Source of the DNA: Flavobacterium sp. UBA6195
Lineage (GTDB): Bacteria; Bacteroidota; Bacteroidia; Flavobacteriales; Flavobacteriaceae
Assembly (NCBI RefSeq): GCF_002422095.1
Contig: NZ_DITB01000008.1
Location: 1-14,714, forward strand
Direction: 5' to 3'
DNA length: 14,714 nucleotides
Shown piece after piece: positions 8,563-14,714 of the stretch. A program made the position numbers and the translations under genes. The first letter of the stretch is position 1; every line of letters begins with the position of its first letter. The notes below the pieces were generated by a model, which was not told where the DNA came from, did not search any database, and saw only the letters and a program-made list of their open reading frames with translations.

Positions 8563-8644
8563 CTTGTTAGCTTTTTGCTGTTTTTTTAACATGAACTTTT
8601 AAACGTGTTAACTTTTTTCGTTTTTTTTAACATGAGTTTCTAAA
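8563..8644. repeat. Imperfect tandem repeat, two 41 bp units
   Basis: Units 8563-8603 and 8604-8644 match at 33 of 41 positions by hand alignment. The most conserved core is TTTTTTTAACATGA, followed by a TTT-rich stretch ending TAAA. The pair fills most of the spacer between Res and the 71-residue gene, directly upstream of the latter. On the minus strand it contains TTAACA...TGTTAA, a 6 bp inverted repeat. Likely readings are a pair of operator sites, a duplicated promoter leader or simple slippage of T-rich DNA. A period near four helical turns would suit a protein binding both units on one face. Confidence 0.6.
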
Positions 8645-8690
8645 CCCCATAACAATTTAAATTACAGTGATTAGTATATAAATGTTATTC

Positions 8691-10985
8691 TTATGCGTTA
8701 ACAGGGTCAAATCTATCCCAACCGTTCGTATCTTTTGTATTGGTGATTTTGTTTTTGCAATACCACCAAGTTGTTGTTCCATTATTATCTTTAGGAATTA
8801 AGATTCCTCCAATTGTTTTATGGCCTTTTTCATTTCTTTCTGCAATAAAATCTATTAGTGCATTGTGTTTTAAATGGGCATTGGCTGGGTCGCTACCTGC
8901 TGTTTTGGTATCGAATAAACAAGTAATCCCCGTTTTATTTAGTATCACAAAATCAACATAAAACAAACTTTGTTTGCCTAGATAATCCTCATAAGGTACA
9001 GCAAAGTGCTCTTTTGCTTTTTCTCCATTTTTATACCACCAATGTAGATTTTCTTTTTGTTCTTCTAAATATGCAGCAAATCTTACTTCAGGAGAAGAAG
9101 CTCTTTTGTATTCATAAAAAGGTTCTAATGCATGTTTTTCTACATTCTCTTTTTCATCATATAATTCATTGTAGATTCTTTCAACAGGAACTTCCCATTT
9201 GTAATTTTGAATATCTTTTGTGGCTTTGTTTGCTTTTTCTTCTTGCATTTCTTGATAACGCTCCTTTGCTTTTTCAATTAACTCGATGAAAATAGGTTGG
9301 TTATCGTTAAACAACATTATTTTAATAGCATCATACTCGATGATACCAAAATAATCTTCAAAGAAATATTTCATAGCTCCTTCTAAAACAGGAGTACTAT
9401 CGACCGCTGCATAAGGAGCCGTTAATGAACGACAAAAATCTCTAAACAAACGCGCTAATTCACTAGGCGTTTTGGCAAAACGAGCTGTTTCTGTAACTAA
9501 TTGTGTTTCTACTTCACCAGTTAGTAATACATTTTCAGGAATTACAATTTCTATGGTATTGATATCCGTGTTGATGAATCGCTTTTTTAGTAATTGCTTA
9601 TTGGTTTCGAAAAAATGGTCTGAACCTATTTCTCTTTTTACTTCCCAATTTAATTCTGCAATTTCATACAAGGCAGTTCTAAATTTTGCCCCTAAACGAT
9701 TTCGAACAATACGAGTATTGATGTAAGTAGAATCTAAATGAACTGGCAAGTAGTTTTCTATTCTACGAGCCTTGTTCATGGTGATATAACTCATATCATC
9801 TTGAACTATTTCTATTTGATTTTTACTTAAATTGGTAAAAACATATCCTTGATTTAATAATGGATTAGGATAATGCTTCTGTTCCGGCATACGCAAAATT
9901 CTACCTACCGTTTGAATCGTGAATGTGGTACTTTTTAATTCTCTAAAAATTAAAAGAACTCCTGCACGAGGACAATCCCAACCTAAAGCTATGGCTTGTT
10001 TGAATAATAATACTTCCACCATATTATCTGGTTTTTCAATATCGGCTACATTGTCTTTTCTGCCTGATAACCAAACGGCTAGTTTATTATTGCTAACAGT
10101 AATATTGTATTTTACTTCTAAATTTTGTAACACCACATCGATATATTTTTCATCATCGGCTGTGTTGTTATCACTAGAATCGTTTGGTAACTGGATTAAC
10201 AATAAAGGATTTATTTTTACACCTAAATTTTCATAGGCTTGACGTAATTCTTCTCTTTTTGCTAACGCTTGCTCTAATAAAATTTCTTCTAATGAACGCC
10301 CTTGTTGTTGTATGGTATCTAAAGCTGGATTTAAAATAATTCCTTCTTTAATCATTTCTTCTGCAATAACGTCTTGACGCTCTACCAAAGTTCTGTAATC
10401 ACTATTAGTTGTAGGTGTTGCCGATACTCTAATTTCTACTTTTGGATATATTTTTTGTAATACTTCATTGGCACGTTTTGCTGTTTTTGTATTCGCAAAC
10501 ATGTGTTCTTCGTCTATAATAACAATGATTTCTGTATCGTTTAATTTGGCTTTATTAATGAAACTATAAAGATTTTTATTGGTTTCATTTTCTTTAATCA
10601 TCGTGTTTTTCTCTTTATTGATGCTTTCCCAATTTACAAACAACACTTCGTTTGGTAGTAATTCATCGTTAGAAACATCTTCAAAGAAAATAGGTTTTAT
10701 GGAACGCATTTCGGCAAAAAAGCCTTTCATAGCGTTGTAACTTTGAATGTATAATTTGTTAGGCGCTATCCAAATAAAAGCCGCTTTGCGTTTTTCTAAT
10801 TCATAGCGTTCTGGTAATTCTTCACAAAACTTGTTAAGTAATGATGCCATCATTACAGTTTTACCTGAACCTGTGGGTGCTTTGAAAATTAAATTTTGTC
10901 TTGCACCTGGTCTTTTTAATAATTTATATAGGTTTTTCGTAAGGTCGTTTACGGCTTCTTCTTGGTAATTTTTTAAATGTATCAT
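8691..10985 (-). CDS. Type III restriction Res-like DEAD/DEAH helicase-nuclease
   Basis: At 764 residues this is a superfamily 2 helicase fused to a PD-(D/E)xK nuclease, the make-up of Type III Res subunits. Helicase motifs in order: Walker A APTGSGKT (36-43), DEEH (158-161), SATPT (188-192), ALGWDCPRA (333-341, typical of Res) and QTVGRILR (358-365). The C-terminal nuclease shows YVDF with D678 and DTK with D692 and K694, a full catalytic set. Expected role: ATP-driven long-range action on DNA at sites left unmodified by Mod, followed by cleavage. It is shorter than the 900-1000 residues common for Res. It starts 7 bp after the abi gene ends, so the two are one transcription unit. Mod is encoded just upstream, separated from Res by abi. 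Intact, with no missing motif that I can see. Confidence 0.9.
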   Translation of the reverse strand: MIHLKNYQEEAVNDLTKNLYKLLKRPGARQNLIFKAPTGSGKTVMMASLLNKFCEELPERYELEKRKAAFIWIAPNKLYIQSYNAMKGFFAEMRSIKPIFFEDVSNDELLPNEVLFVNWESINKEKNTMIKENETNKNLYSFINKAKLNDTEIIVIIDEEHMFANTKTAKRANEVLQKIYPKVEIRVSATPTTNSDYRTLVERQDVIAEEMIKEGIILNPALDTIQQQGRSLEEILLEQALAKREELRQAYENLGVKINPLLLIQLPNDSSDNNTADDEKYIDVVLQNLEVKYNITVSNNKLAVWLSGRKDNVADIEKPDNMVEVLLFKQAIALGWDCPRAGVLLIFRELKSTTFTIQTVGRILRMPEQKHYPNPLLNQGYVFTNLSKNQIEIVQDDMSYITMNKARRIENYLPVHLDSTYINTRIVRNRLGAKFRTALYEIAELNWEVKREIGSDHFFETNKQLLKKRFINTDINTIEIVIPENVLLTGEVETQLVTETARFAKTPSELARLFRDFCRSLTAPYAAVDSTPVLEGAMKYFFEDYFGIIEYDAIKIMLFNDNQPIFIELIEKAKERYQEMQEEKANKATKDIQNYKWEVPVERIYNELYDEKENVEKHALEPFYEYKRASSPEVRFAAYLEEQKENLHWWYKNGEKAKEHFAVPYEDYLGKQSLFYVDFVILNKTGITCLFDTKTAGSDPANAHLKHNALIDFIAERNEKGHKTIGGILIPKDNNGTTTWWYCKNKITNTKDTNGWDRFDPVNA

Positions 10986-10992
10986 AAATTAT

Positions 10993-11886
10993 TTACTTCC
11001 AAAATTGTTCTTGTTTCCAGTTCTTTGGAAAACCCATTTCTTTTTCTTGTGCCAAAGGGCAATTACTCATTAATGCTACTAAATTTGCTTTAAAGTTATG
11101 ATTTGGACTAATATTGTTTAGTATATACATAATATTACAAAGTATAGCATAGGTTTTATTTGTGTAAAAAGTTTTGTTTTCTACATACAGCTGTACCGTT
11201 TTTTTGGGAATGGTTATTTCTGGTAACCTACGGTTCCAAACCCTACCATGATGTGCACATGTATTTCTTAAAATACTGAAACAAAACATCCAGTTGCATA
11301 ACACATCTACATCTTTTAAACCATAATAAGTAGCCACACTATTTTTAGTAGCATCTTTTTTTAAATTCTTAAATAGTTTGGAAAGTAATCCCATACTGCT
11401 AACCTCTAGACTCATCCAGCTTGGCGGACTTGTAGGTTTTGTATATTTATTTTTGTAATGTTTTATAAACGTTTCATTACTACGGTCTATTTCTTTTTCT
11501 AAACTGGCTATATGTTCAGCAAAGTAAACCGTGTTGTTATACAATTCAGGTTTTAAATGCCAATGACTTCCATGAACCAAAGCATATTGATAGATAATTT
11601 GTGTTCTGAAGGATACCTCAATTTTTTCGATAGCATTAAAAATCAACAAGCGTAATTGCCTATCAAAAACGTATAAATGGATGATATCATCAAATGATAT
11701 TTTTCTGTTAAAGGGTTGATTTTCTTTATCGTTATCTTGAAATGGATAGGTGTAGGCACGTAAACGATAATAGCTTATGTTAGACAAATAGTGTGATGCT
11801 TTTTCTGGATTAGCAATCTCAAGCCCTCTAGCTTGTAATTTTTCTATTTGTTCGGTAATGGTGATGGGTGCTTTTTTATACTGCAT
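10993..11886 (-). CDS. Abi_2 family (AbiD/AbiF-like) abortive infection protein
   Basis: This 297-residue protein matches the Abi_2 family of phage abortive infection proteins. The N-terminal ISYYRLRAYTYPF (37-49) is the characteristic family block, followed by FDRQLRLLIFNAIEKIEVSFR (74-94). RNTCAH (207-212) is an R-x4-H motif of the HEPN type, the catalytic signature of many defence ribonucleases, here continued as AHHGRVWNR. Family knowledge: such proteins halt growth or kill the infected cell, probably by attacking RNA. Inference: here it would act if restriction fails or the Mod-Res pair is inhibited. It sits between mod and res, 7 bp before res, with a promoter-like element and stem-loop in its own leader, so it may be controlled separately from mod. 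No antitoxin-like gene directly precedes it. Start chosen as the first ATG; there is no Shine-Dalgarno. Confidence 0.88.
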   Translation of the reverse strand: MQYKKAPITITEQIEKLQARGLEIANPEKASHYLSNISYYRLRAYTYPFQDNDKENQPFNRKISFDDIIHLYVFDRQLRLLIFNAIEKIEVSFRTQIIYQYALVHGSHWHLKPELYNNTVYFAEHIASLEKEIDRSNETFIKHYKNKYTKPTSPPSWMSLEVSSMGLLSKLFKNLKKDATKNSVATYYGLKDVDVLCNWMFCFSILRNTCAHHGRVWNRRLPEITIPKKTVQLYVENKTFYTNKTYAILCNIMYILNNISPNHNFKANLVALMSNCPLAQEKEMGFPKNWKQEQFWK

Positions 11887-11924
11887 GGCTTGTAAGATTT
11901 AAGGATACAGTATAAAAATCGAAA

Positions 11925-11962
11925 ACCTGCCAAAGTGTGCATCGTAGAGAGGCATGGCAGGT
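11925..11962 (-). promoter_or_regulatory. Stem-loop in the abi leader
   Basis: ACCTGCCA (11925-11932) and TGGCAGGT (11955-11962) form a perfect 8 bp inverted repeat around a 22-base loop. Read on the minus strand, the second arm is followed by TTTTCGATTTTTATA, so it could act as an intrinsic terminator or attenuator between mod and abi. The loop is long for a classical terminator. If the promoter element at 11974-11981 is used, the stem-loop sits at the very 5' end of the abi transcript and could instead stabilise the message or regulate it. Confidence 0.55.
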
Positions 11963-11973
11963 ATTATTACCGG

Positions 11974-11981
11974 CAAAAGTA
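11974..11981 (-). promoter_or_regulatory. Candidate -7 promoter element for abi-res
   Basis: The minus strand reads TACTTTTG, an exact match to the Bacteroidota TAnnTTTG -7 element. It lies in the 150 bp mod-abi spacer and would place the transcript start near 11967, giving a leader of about 80 bases. A clear -33 TTTG is missing; only AT-rich sequence is found there. Confidence 0.45.
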
Positions 11982-12036
11982 CAACTATTTTTTATGTATT
12001 TATAATATAAATTCATTTTTTTAAGAATTTAACATT

Positions 12037-13824
12037 TTAATGGGCGTCTTGATTGAACAAATTTTCTTCTTCGCCTACTGCATCTTCCTCTAACACAGGA
12101 ACAACTTCACGTTTCTTTTTAGGCAACACATTTTGATACGCTTTGTAAATAGCATCTGGTAAGGCACAAAGGGTAATTAATGGCAAGACCTCTTCAAAGT
12201 CTTCCGTGAAAGGATATTGTCCATGGCTGAATACATATACTTTTACAGGGTTGTCGTTTGTTTTTTGAGTATGTAAAGCTTCAATGATTTCGAAACTATC
12301 TTCAATACGCACTTCATCATAGATCACAATAAATTGTGCCGTTTTACTAGTAAAAGCTTTGAACCATTTTTCTTTTGAAGGAAACGCTGTATAACAATCT
12401 TCTTTGATGCATAATAGTTCTGTAGCTAAAAAGGTTAATTCGCGTTTGTTTTTCAACGAGGTATCACGACTTACAAACTCACTTTTATAATAGCGTAGGT
12501 TATTATTTTTTAAACCTTCAACAGCAACTCCTTTGGCATTGGTATACCCTTGAATAACACGTTTATTGCGTTCATAAGTTACTTCCTCACAAATGTTATT
12601 TTCGTTGTTGGTTACTAAAATGCACTGACGGTTTCCTCCATCTTCGGAATTGAGTGCCATGGTGGCGTGAAGCGTGGTGCCAGAACCTGCGAAGAAGTCG
12701 AGAATTAGTGAATCTTGCTTGTACTTTAAATTTGCTAAAATCTTAATTAATGATACTGGTTTTGGATAGTCAAAATAATTAATTGACAATTCATCAATTT
12801 CTTTTTTTGCATCCTCATTAGTACCAACATTTAACTCTTTATCCAAACGATTTGTAGGAGTTTTTGTTTTTAAGTTATCTTCTCGTCTCTGAAAACGAAT
12901 AGAAAAAAGTTCAGTTTTAATAATAAAATGTGTTCCAAGTATAATTTCCTTCTCCAACATTTCTTGTTTCCACTTGAAATTTCCTTCTAATATAACGGCA
13001 TTTGTATTTAAAGAATCTTTAACGATTAGCTGGTCACTAATAATTCTTACTTTTCTTTCAGGGTTGTCTGTATATATACCATCTGGAATATTAAATTTTA
13101 TGGATCCGACTGGGAAATGCAGTTGACCGGTTGCATTACCAGAATTAAGAAGTGGAACATCTCCTCCATCAACTTTACCAATTGAGTAAGAAGAATTATC
13201 TCTACTTTTTTCATAACATAAAATATATTCCATTTTCTTTCTTACTTTTTTAGAAAGAGCTGGTGGTGTAGATGTTTTTTCCCAAAGGAATTGTGTTATG
13301 AAATTATTTTCACCAAACACATCGTTGCATAATAATTTAAGTTGAGCAACTTCATTGTCGTCAATACTAATGAAAATAACACCATTTTCATTCAATAATC
13401 GTTTAGCATTTTGTAACCTTTTATACATAAATGATAACCACTTACTATGTCTAAAACTATCTTCGAAATCAACGAATGTGTCATTATAAACAAAATCCTT
13501 GTTCCCTGTATTATAAGGTGGATCAATGTAGATAACATCAATTTTGCCTTCGTGCGTAAAAGTTAATGCTGTAAGGGCGTGTAGGTTATCGCCTTCAATT
13601 AAAATATGGTTTGGATTGTCCTCGCCATTGATAATCGCTTTTTCTTTAACTTCCTTTAAAACTGGTAAGTTATCTCGTAATTGTTCTTCAAAATCTTCTG
13701 GCTTGTCTTCCCAAACTAAACCGTATTTCTTTTTAGTGTTTACTAAATTGATTAGATAGGCACGTTCGTCTTGCGAAATGCCATCAAGTTGTTTTATTTT
13801 TGAGATAAGGTCTTGTTTGTTCAT
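12037..13824 (-). CDS. Type III-like DNA adenine methyltransferase (Mod)
   Basis: This 595-residue protein is an adenine methyltransferase of the beta order, with catalytic motif DPPY (101-104, in VIYIDPPYNTGNKDF) before the AdoMet-binding FAGSGTT (378-384). That order, the length and the LIEGDNLHAL segment (75-84) fit the Mod subunit of Type III systems. It should methylate the N6 position of adenine in a short asymmetric site, protecting host DNA and guiding Res. The region between the motifs, about 185-360, would be the target recognition domain. GC content changes sharply at its end: about 22% in 12721-12780 and 52% in 12661-12720, which suggests exchange of the recognition domain. It is the first gene of the locus, with a strong dyad in its upstream region and no Shine-Dalgarno. 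I see no long homopolymer or short repeat that would make it phase variable. Confidence 0.9.
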   Translation of the reverse strand: MNKQDLISKIKQLDGISQDERAYLINLVNTKKKYGLVWEDKPEDFEEQLRDNLPVLKEVKEKAIINGEDNPNHILIEGDNLHALTALTFTHEGKIDVIYIDPPYNTGNKDFVYNDTFVDFEDSFRHSKWLSFMYKRLQNAKRLLNENGVIFISIDDNEVAQLKLLCNDVFGENNFITQFLWEKTSTPPALSKKVRKKMEYILCYEKSRDNSSYSIGKVDGGDVPLLNSGNATGQLHFPVGSIKFNIPDGIYTDNPERKVRIISDQLIVKDSLNTNAVILEGNFKWKQEMLEKEIILGTHFIIKTELFSIRFQRREDNLKTKTPTNRLDKELNVGTNEDAKKEIDELSINYFDYPKPVSLIKILANLKYKQDSLILDFFAGSGTTLHATMALNSEDGGNRQCILVTNNENNICEEVTYERNKRVIQGYTNAKGVAVEGLKNNNLRYYKSEFVSRDTSLKNKRELTFLATELLCIKEDCYTAFPSKEKWFKAFTSKTAQFIVIYDEVRIEDSFEIIEALHTQKTNDNPVKVYVFSHGQYPFTEDFEEVLPLITLCALPDAIYKAYQNVLPKKKREVVPVLEEDAVGEEENLFNQDAH

Positions 13825-13853
13825 GGGTTATTATTTGGATAGTTTTTATGTCT

Positions 13854-13915
13854 ATCTCTTTAGAATTTTATACTTTAAAAAATAGGTTTAATAGCTAAAA
13901 GTATCCTAAAGAGAT
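13854..13915. promoter_or_regulatory. Two-part dyad upstream of mod
   Basis: ATCTCTTTAG (13854-13863) is a perfect inverted repeat of CTAAAGAGAT (13906-13915). Inside it, ATACTTT (13870-13876) mirrors AAAGTAT (13898-13904), leaving unequal gaps of 6 and 1 bases. In all, 17 bp pair around a 21-base centre. The minus strand also reads TACTTTTA (13903-13896), one base off the -7 consensus, so the dyad may overlap the mod promoter. It begins 30 bp upstream of the mod ATG and could be an operator or a leader RNA hairpin that controls methyltransferase level. Confidence 0.55.
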
Positions 13916-14020
13916 TGGGTTTTAACTATTGGACGTAAATATATAAAAAACCAATGGAAAGAAAAATGAGGAAATCCGTATTTACGTTAAAAATGATGAA
14001 AAATACTGCAAAATTATGCA

Positions 14021-14225
14021 GGGTGTAGGGTGTAGGGAAAAAACGAGTAAAAGATTTTTATTTTTTCAGAAATAAAAAAAACGGATTTATTTGAGGAATT
14101 GGGTGCAAACTACACTTTGTAGTTTATTGATTTGCATTTGATTGTGCTGATGTTGCTAGAAAATTTGAAAAGTAAAAAAACTCAAAATGTTTGTGTGGAA
14201 ATTTGGTTACACCCCTTACACCCTC
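14021..14225. repeat. Inverted pair of GGGTGTA repeats
   Basis: The plus strand at 14021-14037 reads GGGTGTAGGGTGTAGGG. The minus strand at 14225-14208 reads GAGGGTGTAAGGGGTGTA, nearly the same element in opposite orientation about 170 bp away. Each contains two GGGTGTA-like units, and the GC-rich character stands out in AT-rich DNA. They could be protein-binding iterons, ends of a small non-autonomous element or parts of a dispersed intergenic repeat. Confidence 0.45.
14107..14125. repeat. Short perfect palindrome, 8 bp arms
   Basis: AAACTACA (14107-14114) and TGTAGTTT (14118-14125) are perfect inverted repeats around CTT. An outer pair, TGCAAA (14104-14109) and TTTGCA (14131-14136), overlaps it and could form an alternative pairing. 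No T-run follows on either strand, so a terminator is unlikely. An operator or recombination site is more plausible. Confidence 0.45.
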
Positions 14226-14260
14226 TTTTTAGTATTCAGTTTTCGGTGGTCAGTTGGCAG

Positions 14261-14293
14261 AAAAAAAAGTGGCAACTTGCATTTACCACTTTT
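14261..14293 (-). terminator. Intrinsic terminator of the VirE-type gene
   Basis: On the minus strand AAAAGTGG (14293-14286) pairs perfectly with CCACTTTT (14272-14265) around a 13-base loop, and the T-run continues to 14261, giving eight consecutive T. It begins 13 bases after the stop codon of the gene at 14307, so that gene should be transcribed separately from mod. Confidence 0.8.
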
Positions 14294-14306
14294 GATTTTT
14301 TTGGGT

Positions 14307-14714
14307 TTAAATTTCGGATTGTCGGTTGGTTTGATCTACTTCTTCGTAGGTGAATTCTTTTACTGCGTAGACTGGACTTCCTTTTCGCATTAGTCTTGTG
14401 AAATTGTGTTTTTTTAATGCTTTTCCAATTTTGTTTATTGTTCCATCAGTGATGGTGATTTTTGCTCTTTCGGCAAGTTTAGCTGCTATTTGTGAGGCGT
14501 TTAGATAATGAGTGGCATTTTCTCTATCACAAGGTTCAAACCATGTTAAAAGCAATTCTTCTTCTGGGCTTCGTAGTTGGTATTGTTCGTTGTTTTCGGT
14601 GATGTTTTTGATTTCTTCTTGGTCGAACCAATGTCTGAATCCTGTTTTAAATAAATACAAGGCTTGTGATAATACATTGTCAATATTGATTTCGTGTTGG
14701 TATTGGATGTTTTC
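14307..14714 (-). CDS. VirE/DUF3874-type protein, C-terminal part (cut by window)
   Basis: The reading frame is open to the window edge, with 18 more codons beyond the TTG at 14660 (the visible part begins ENIQYQHEINID), so the gene starts outside and 135 residues are seen. QALYLFKTGFRHWFDQEEI, RSPEEELLLTWFEPC and a winged-helix-like end (ASQIAAKLAERAKITITDGTINKIGKALKKHNFTR) match the C-terminus of Bacteroidota VirE/VapE-like proteins carrying DUF3874. Members are primase-helicase-like proteins found in mobile genomic islands. Catalytic domains would lie upstream and cannot be judged. The C-terminal helix-turn-helix may bind DNA. A terminator follows directly, so it is not in the mod operon. 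It suggests that this island has integrative or phage-satellite ancestry. Confidence 0.75.
   Translation of the reverse strand, partial: ENIQYQHEINIDNVLSQALYLFKTGFRHWFDQEEIKNITENNEQYQLRSPEEELLLTWFEPCDRENATHYLNASQIAAKLAERAKITITDGTINKIGKALKKHNFTRLMRKGSPVYAVKEFTYEEVDQTNRQSEI

Larger units (their letters stand above)
13825..14306. other. 482 bp gene-free region rich in inverted repeats
   Basis: No credible gene is seen on either strand. The stretch holds the mod upstream dyad (13854-13915), the terminator of the VirE-type gene (14261-14293), a short palindrome (14107-14125), a G-rich element repeated in inverted orientation (14021-14037 and 14208-14225) and another spaced inverted pair, AAATCCGT (13972-13979) with ACGGATTT (14081-14088). 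A 5 bp pair, CTGCA (14006-14010) with TGCAG (14017-14021), lies next to the first G-rich copy. It separates the VirE-type gene from the defence genes and could be a module junction. Confidence 0.6.

Noticed and set aside
8563..8644. CRISPR-like array
   Set aside because: There are only two contiguous imperfect units with no spacers, and no cas gene is nearby.
8740..10236. Several plus-strand ORFs inside res
   Set aside because: They lie opposite a motif-complete helicase-nuclease and show no domain of their own.
12037..13824. Phase-variable mod through simple repeats
   Set aside because: No long homopolymer or short tandem repeat was seen in the coding region, and the frame is intact.
14132..14393. 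Plus-strand ORFs opposite the VirE-type gene and its terminator
   Set aside because: They run through the intrinsic terminator and repeats, and their translations are not protein-like.
14658..14660. TTG start giving a complete 117-residue gene
   Set aside because: The same frame stays open to the window edge and the upstream residues fit the family, so the gene is truncated by the window.

Overview
The window looks like a slice of an accessory (defence-island) region from a member of the Bacteroidota, most likely Flavobacteriia. This rests on low GC (hand-counted samples run about 22-42%), mostly weak or absent Shine-Dalgarno sequences, promoter -7 elements of the TAnnTTTG type, and a right-hand gene resembling the VirE/DUF3874 proteins common in Bacteroidota genomic islands. 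Every gene I accept is on the minus strand, so transcription runs from high to low coordinates. All family assignments come from reading motifs, not from database searches.

Layout in the direction of transcription. (1) 14714-14307 is the 3' end of a VirE/DUF3874-type gene, cut by the window edge and followed by a clear intrinsic terminator (14293-14261). (2) 14306-13825 is a gene-free 482 bp stretch holding several inverted repeats, including a two-part dyad just upstream of the next gene. (3) 13824-12037 is a Type III-like DNA adenine methyltransferase (Mod). (4) A 150 bp spacer carries a TAnnTTTG promoter element and a stem-loop and leads into an Abi_2 / HEPN-type abortive infection gene (11886-10993). 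(5) Seven bases later comes a Type III Res-like helicase-nuclease (10985-8691). (6) A spacer with an imperfect 41 bp tandem repeat is followed by a tight cluster: a 71-residue protein of unknown function (8537-8322), a DndD-like SMC ATPase (8316-6313), a HerA/DUF87 ATPase with an N-terminal DndE-like domain (6300-4720), and, 35 bp on, a stand-alone FtsH/M41-like metallopeptidase (4684-3980). (7) After a 273 bp spacer with its own promoter-like element comes a 980-residue PHP-SMC ATPase of the TrlF type (3706-764). (8) A 147-residue protein of unknown function (611-168) follows, and the last 167 bp contain an unusually GC-rich patch.

The central idea is that this is a composite anti-invader locus. 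Mod and Res supply the modification and restriction arms of a Type III-like system, and the Abi_2 protein is a plausible suicidal back-up between them. The DndD-like and DndE-HerA proteins resemble parts of phosphorothioation (Dnd) machinery, but nothing in the window resembles DndA, DndB or the PAPS-reductase-like DndC. The Dnd-like ATPases therefore appear to work without sulfur chemistry, perhaps loading or guiding Res. I do not recognise this exact gene set as a complete named system, and it is the best candidate here for something undescribed. The TrlF-like protein and the metallopeptidase are either further components or separate defence modules next to it.
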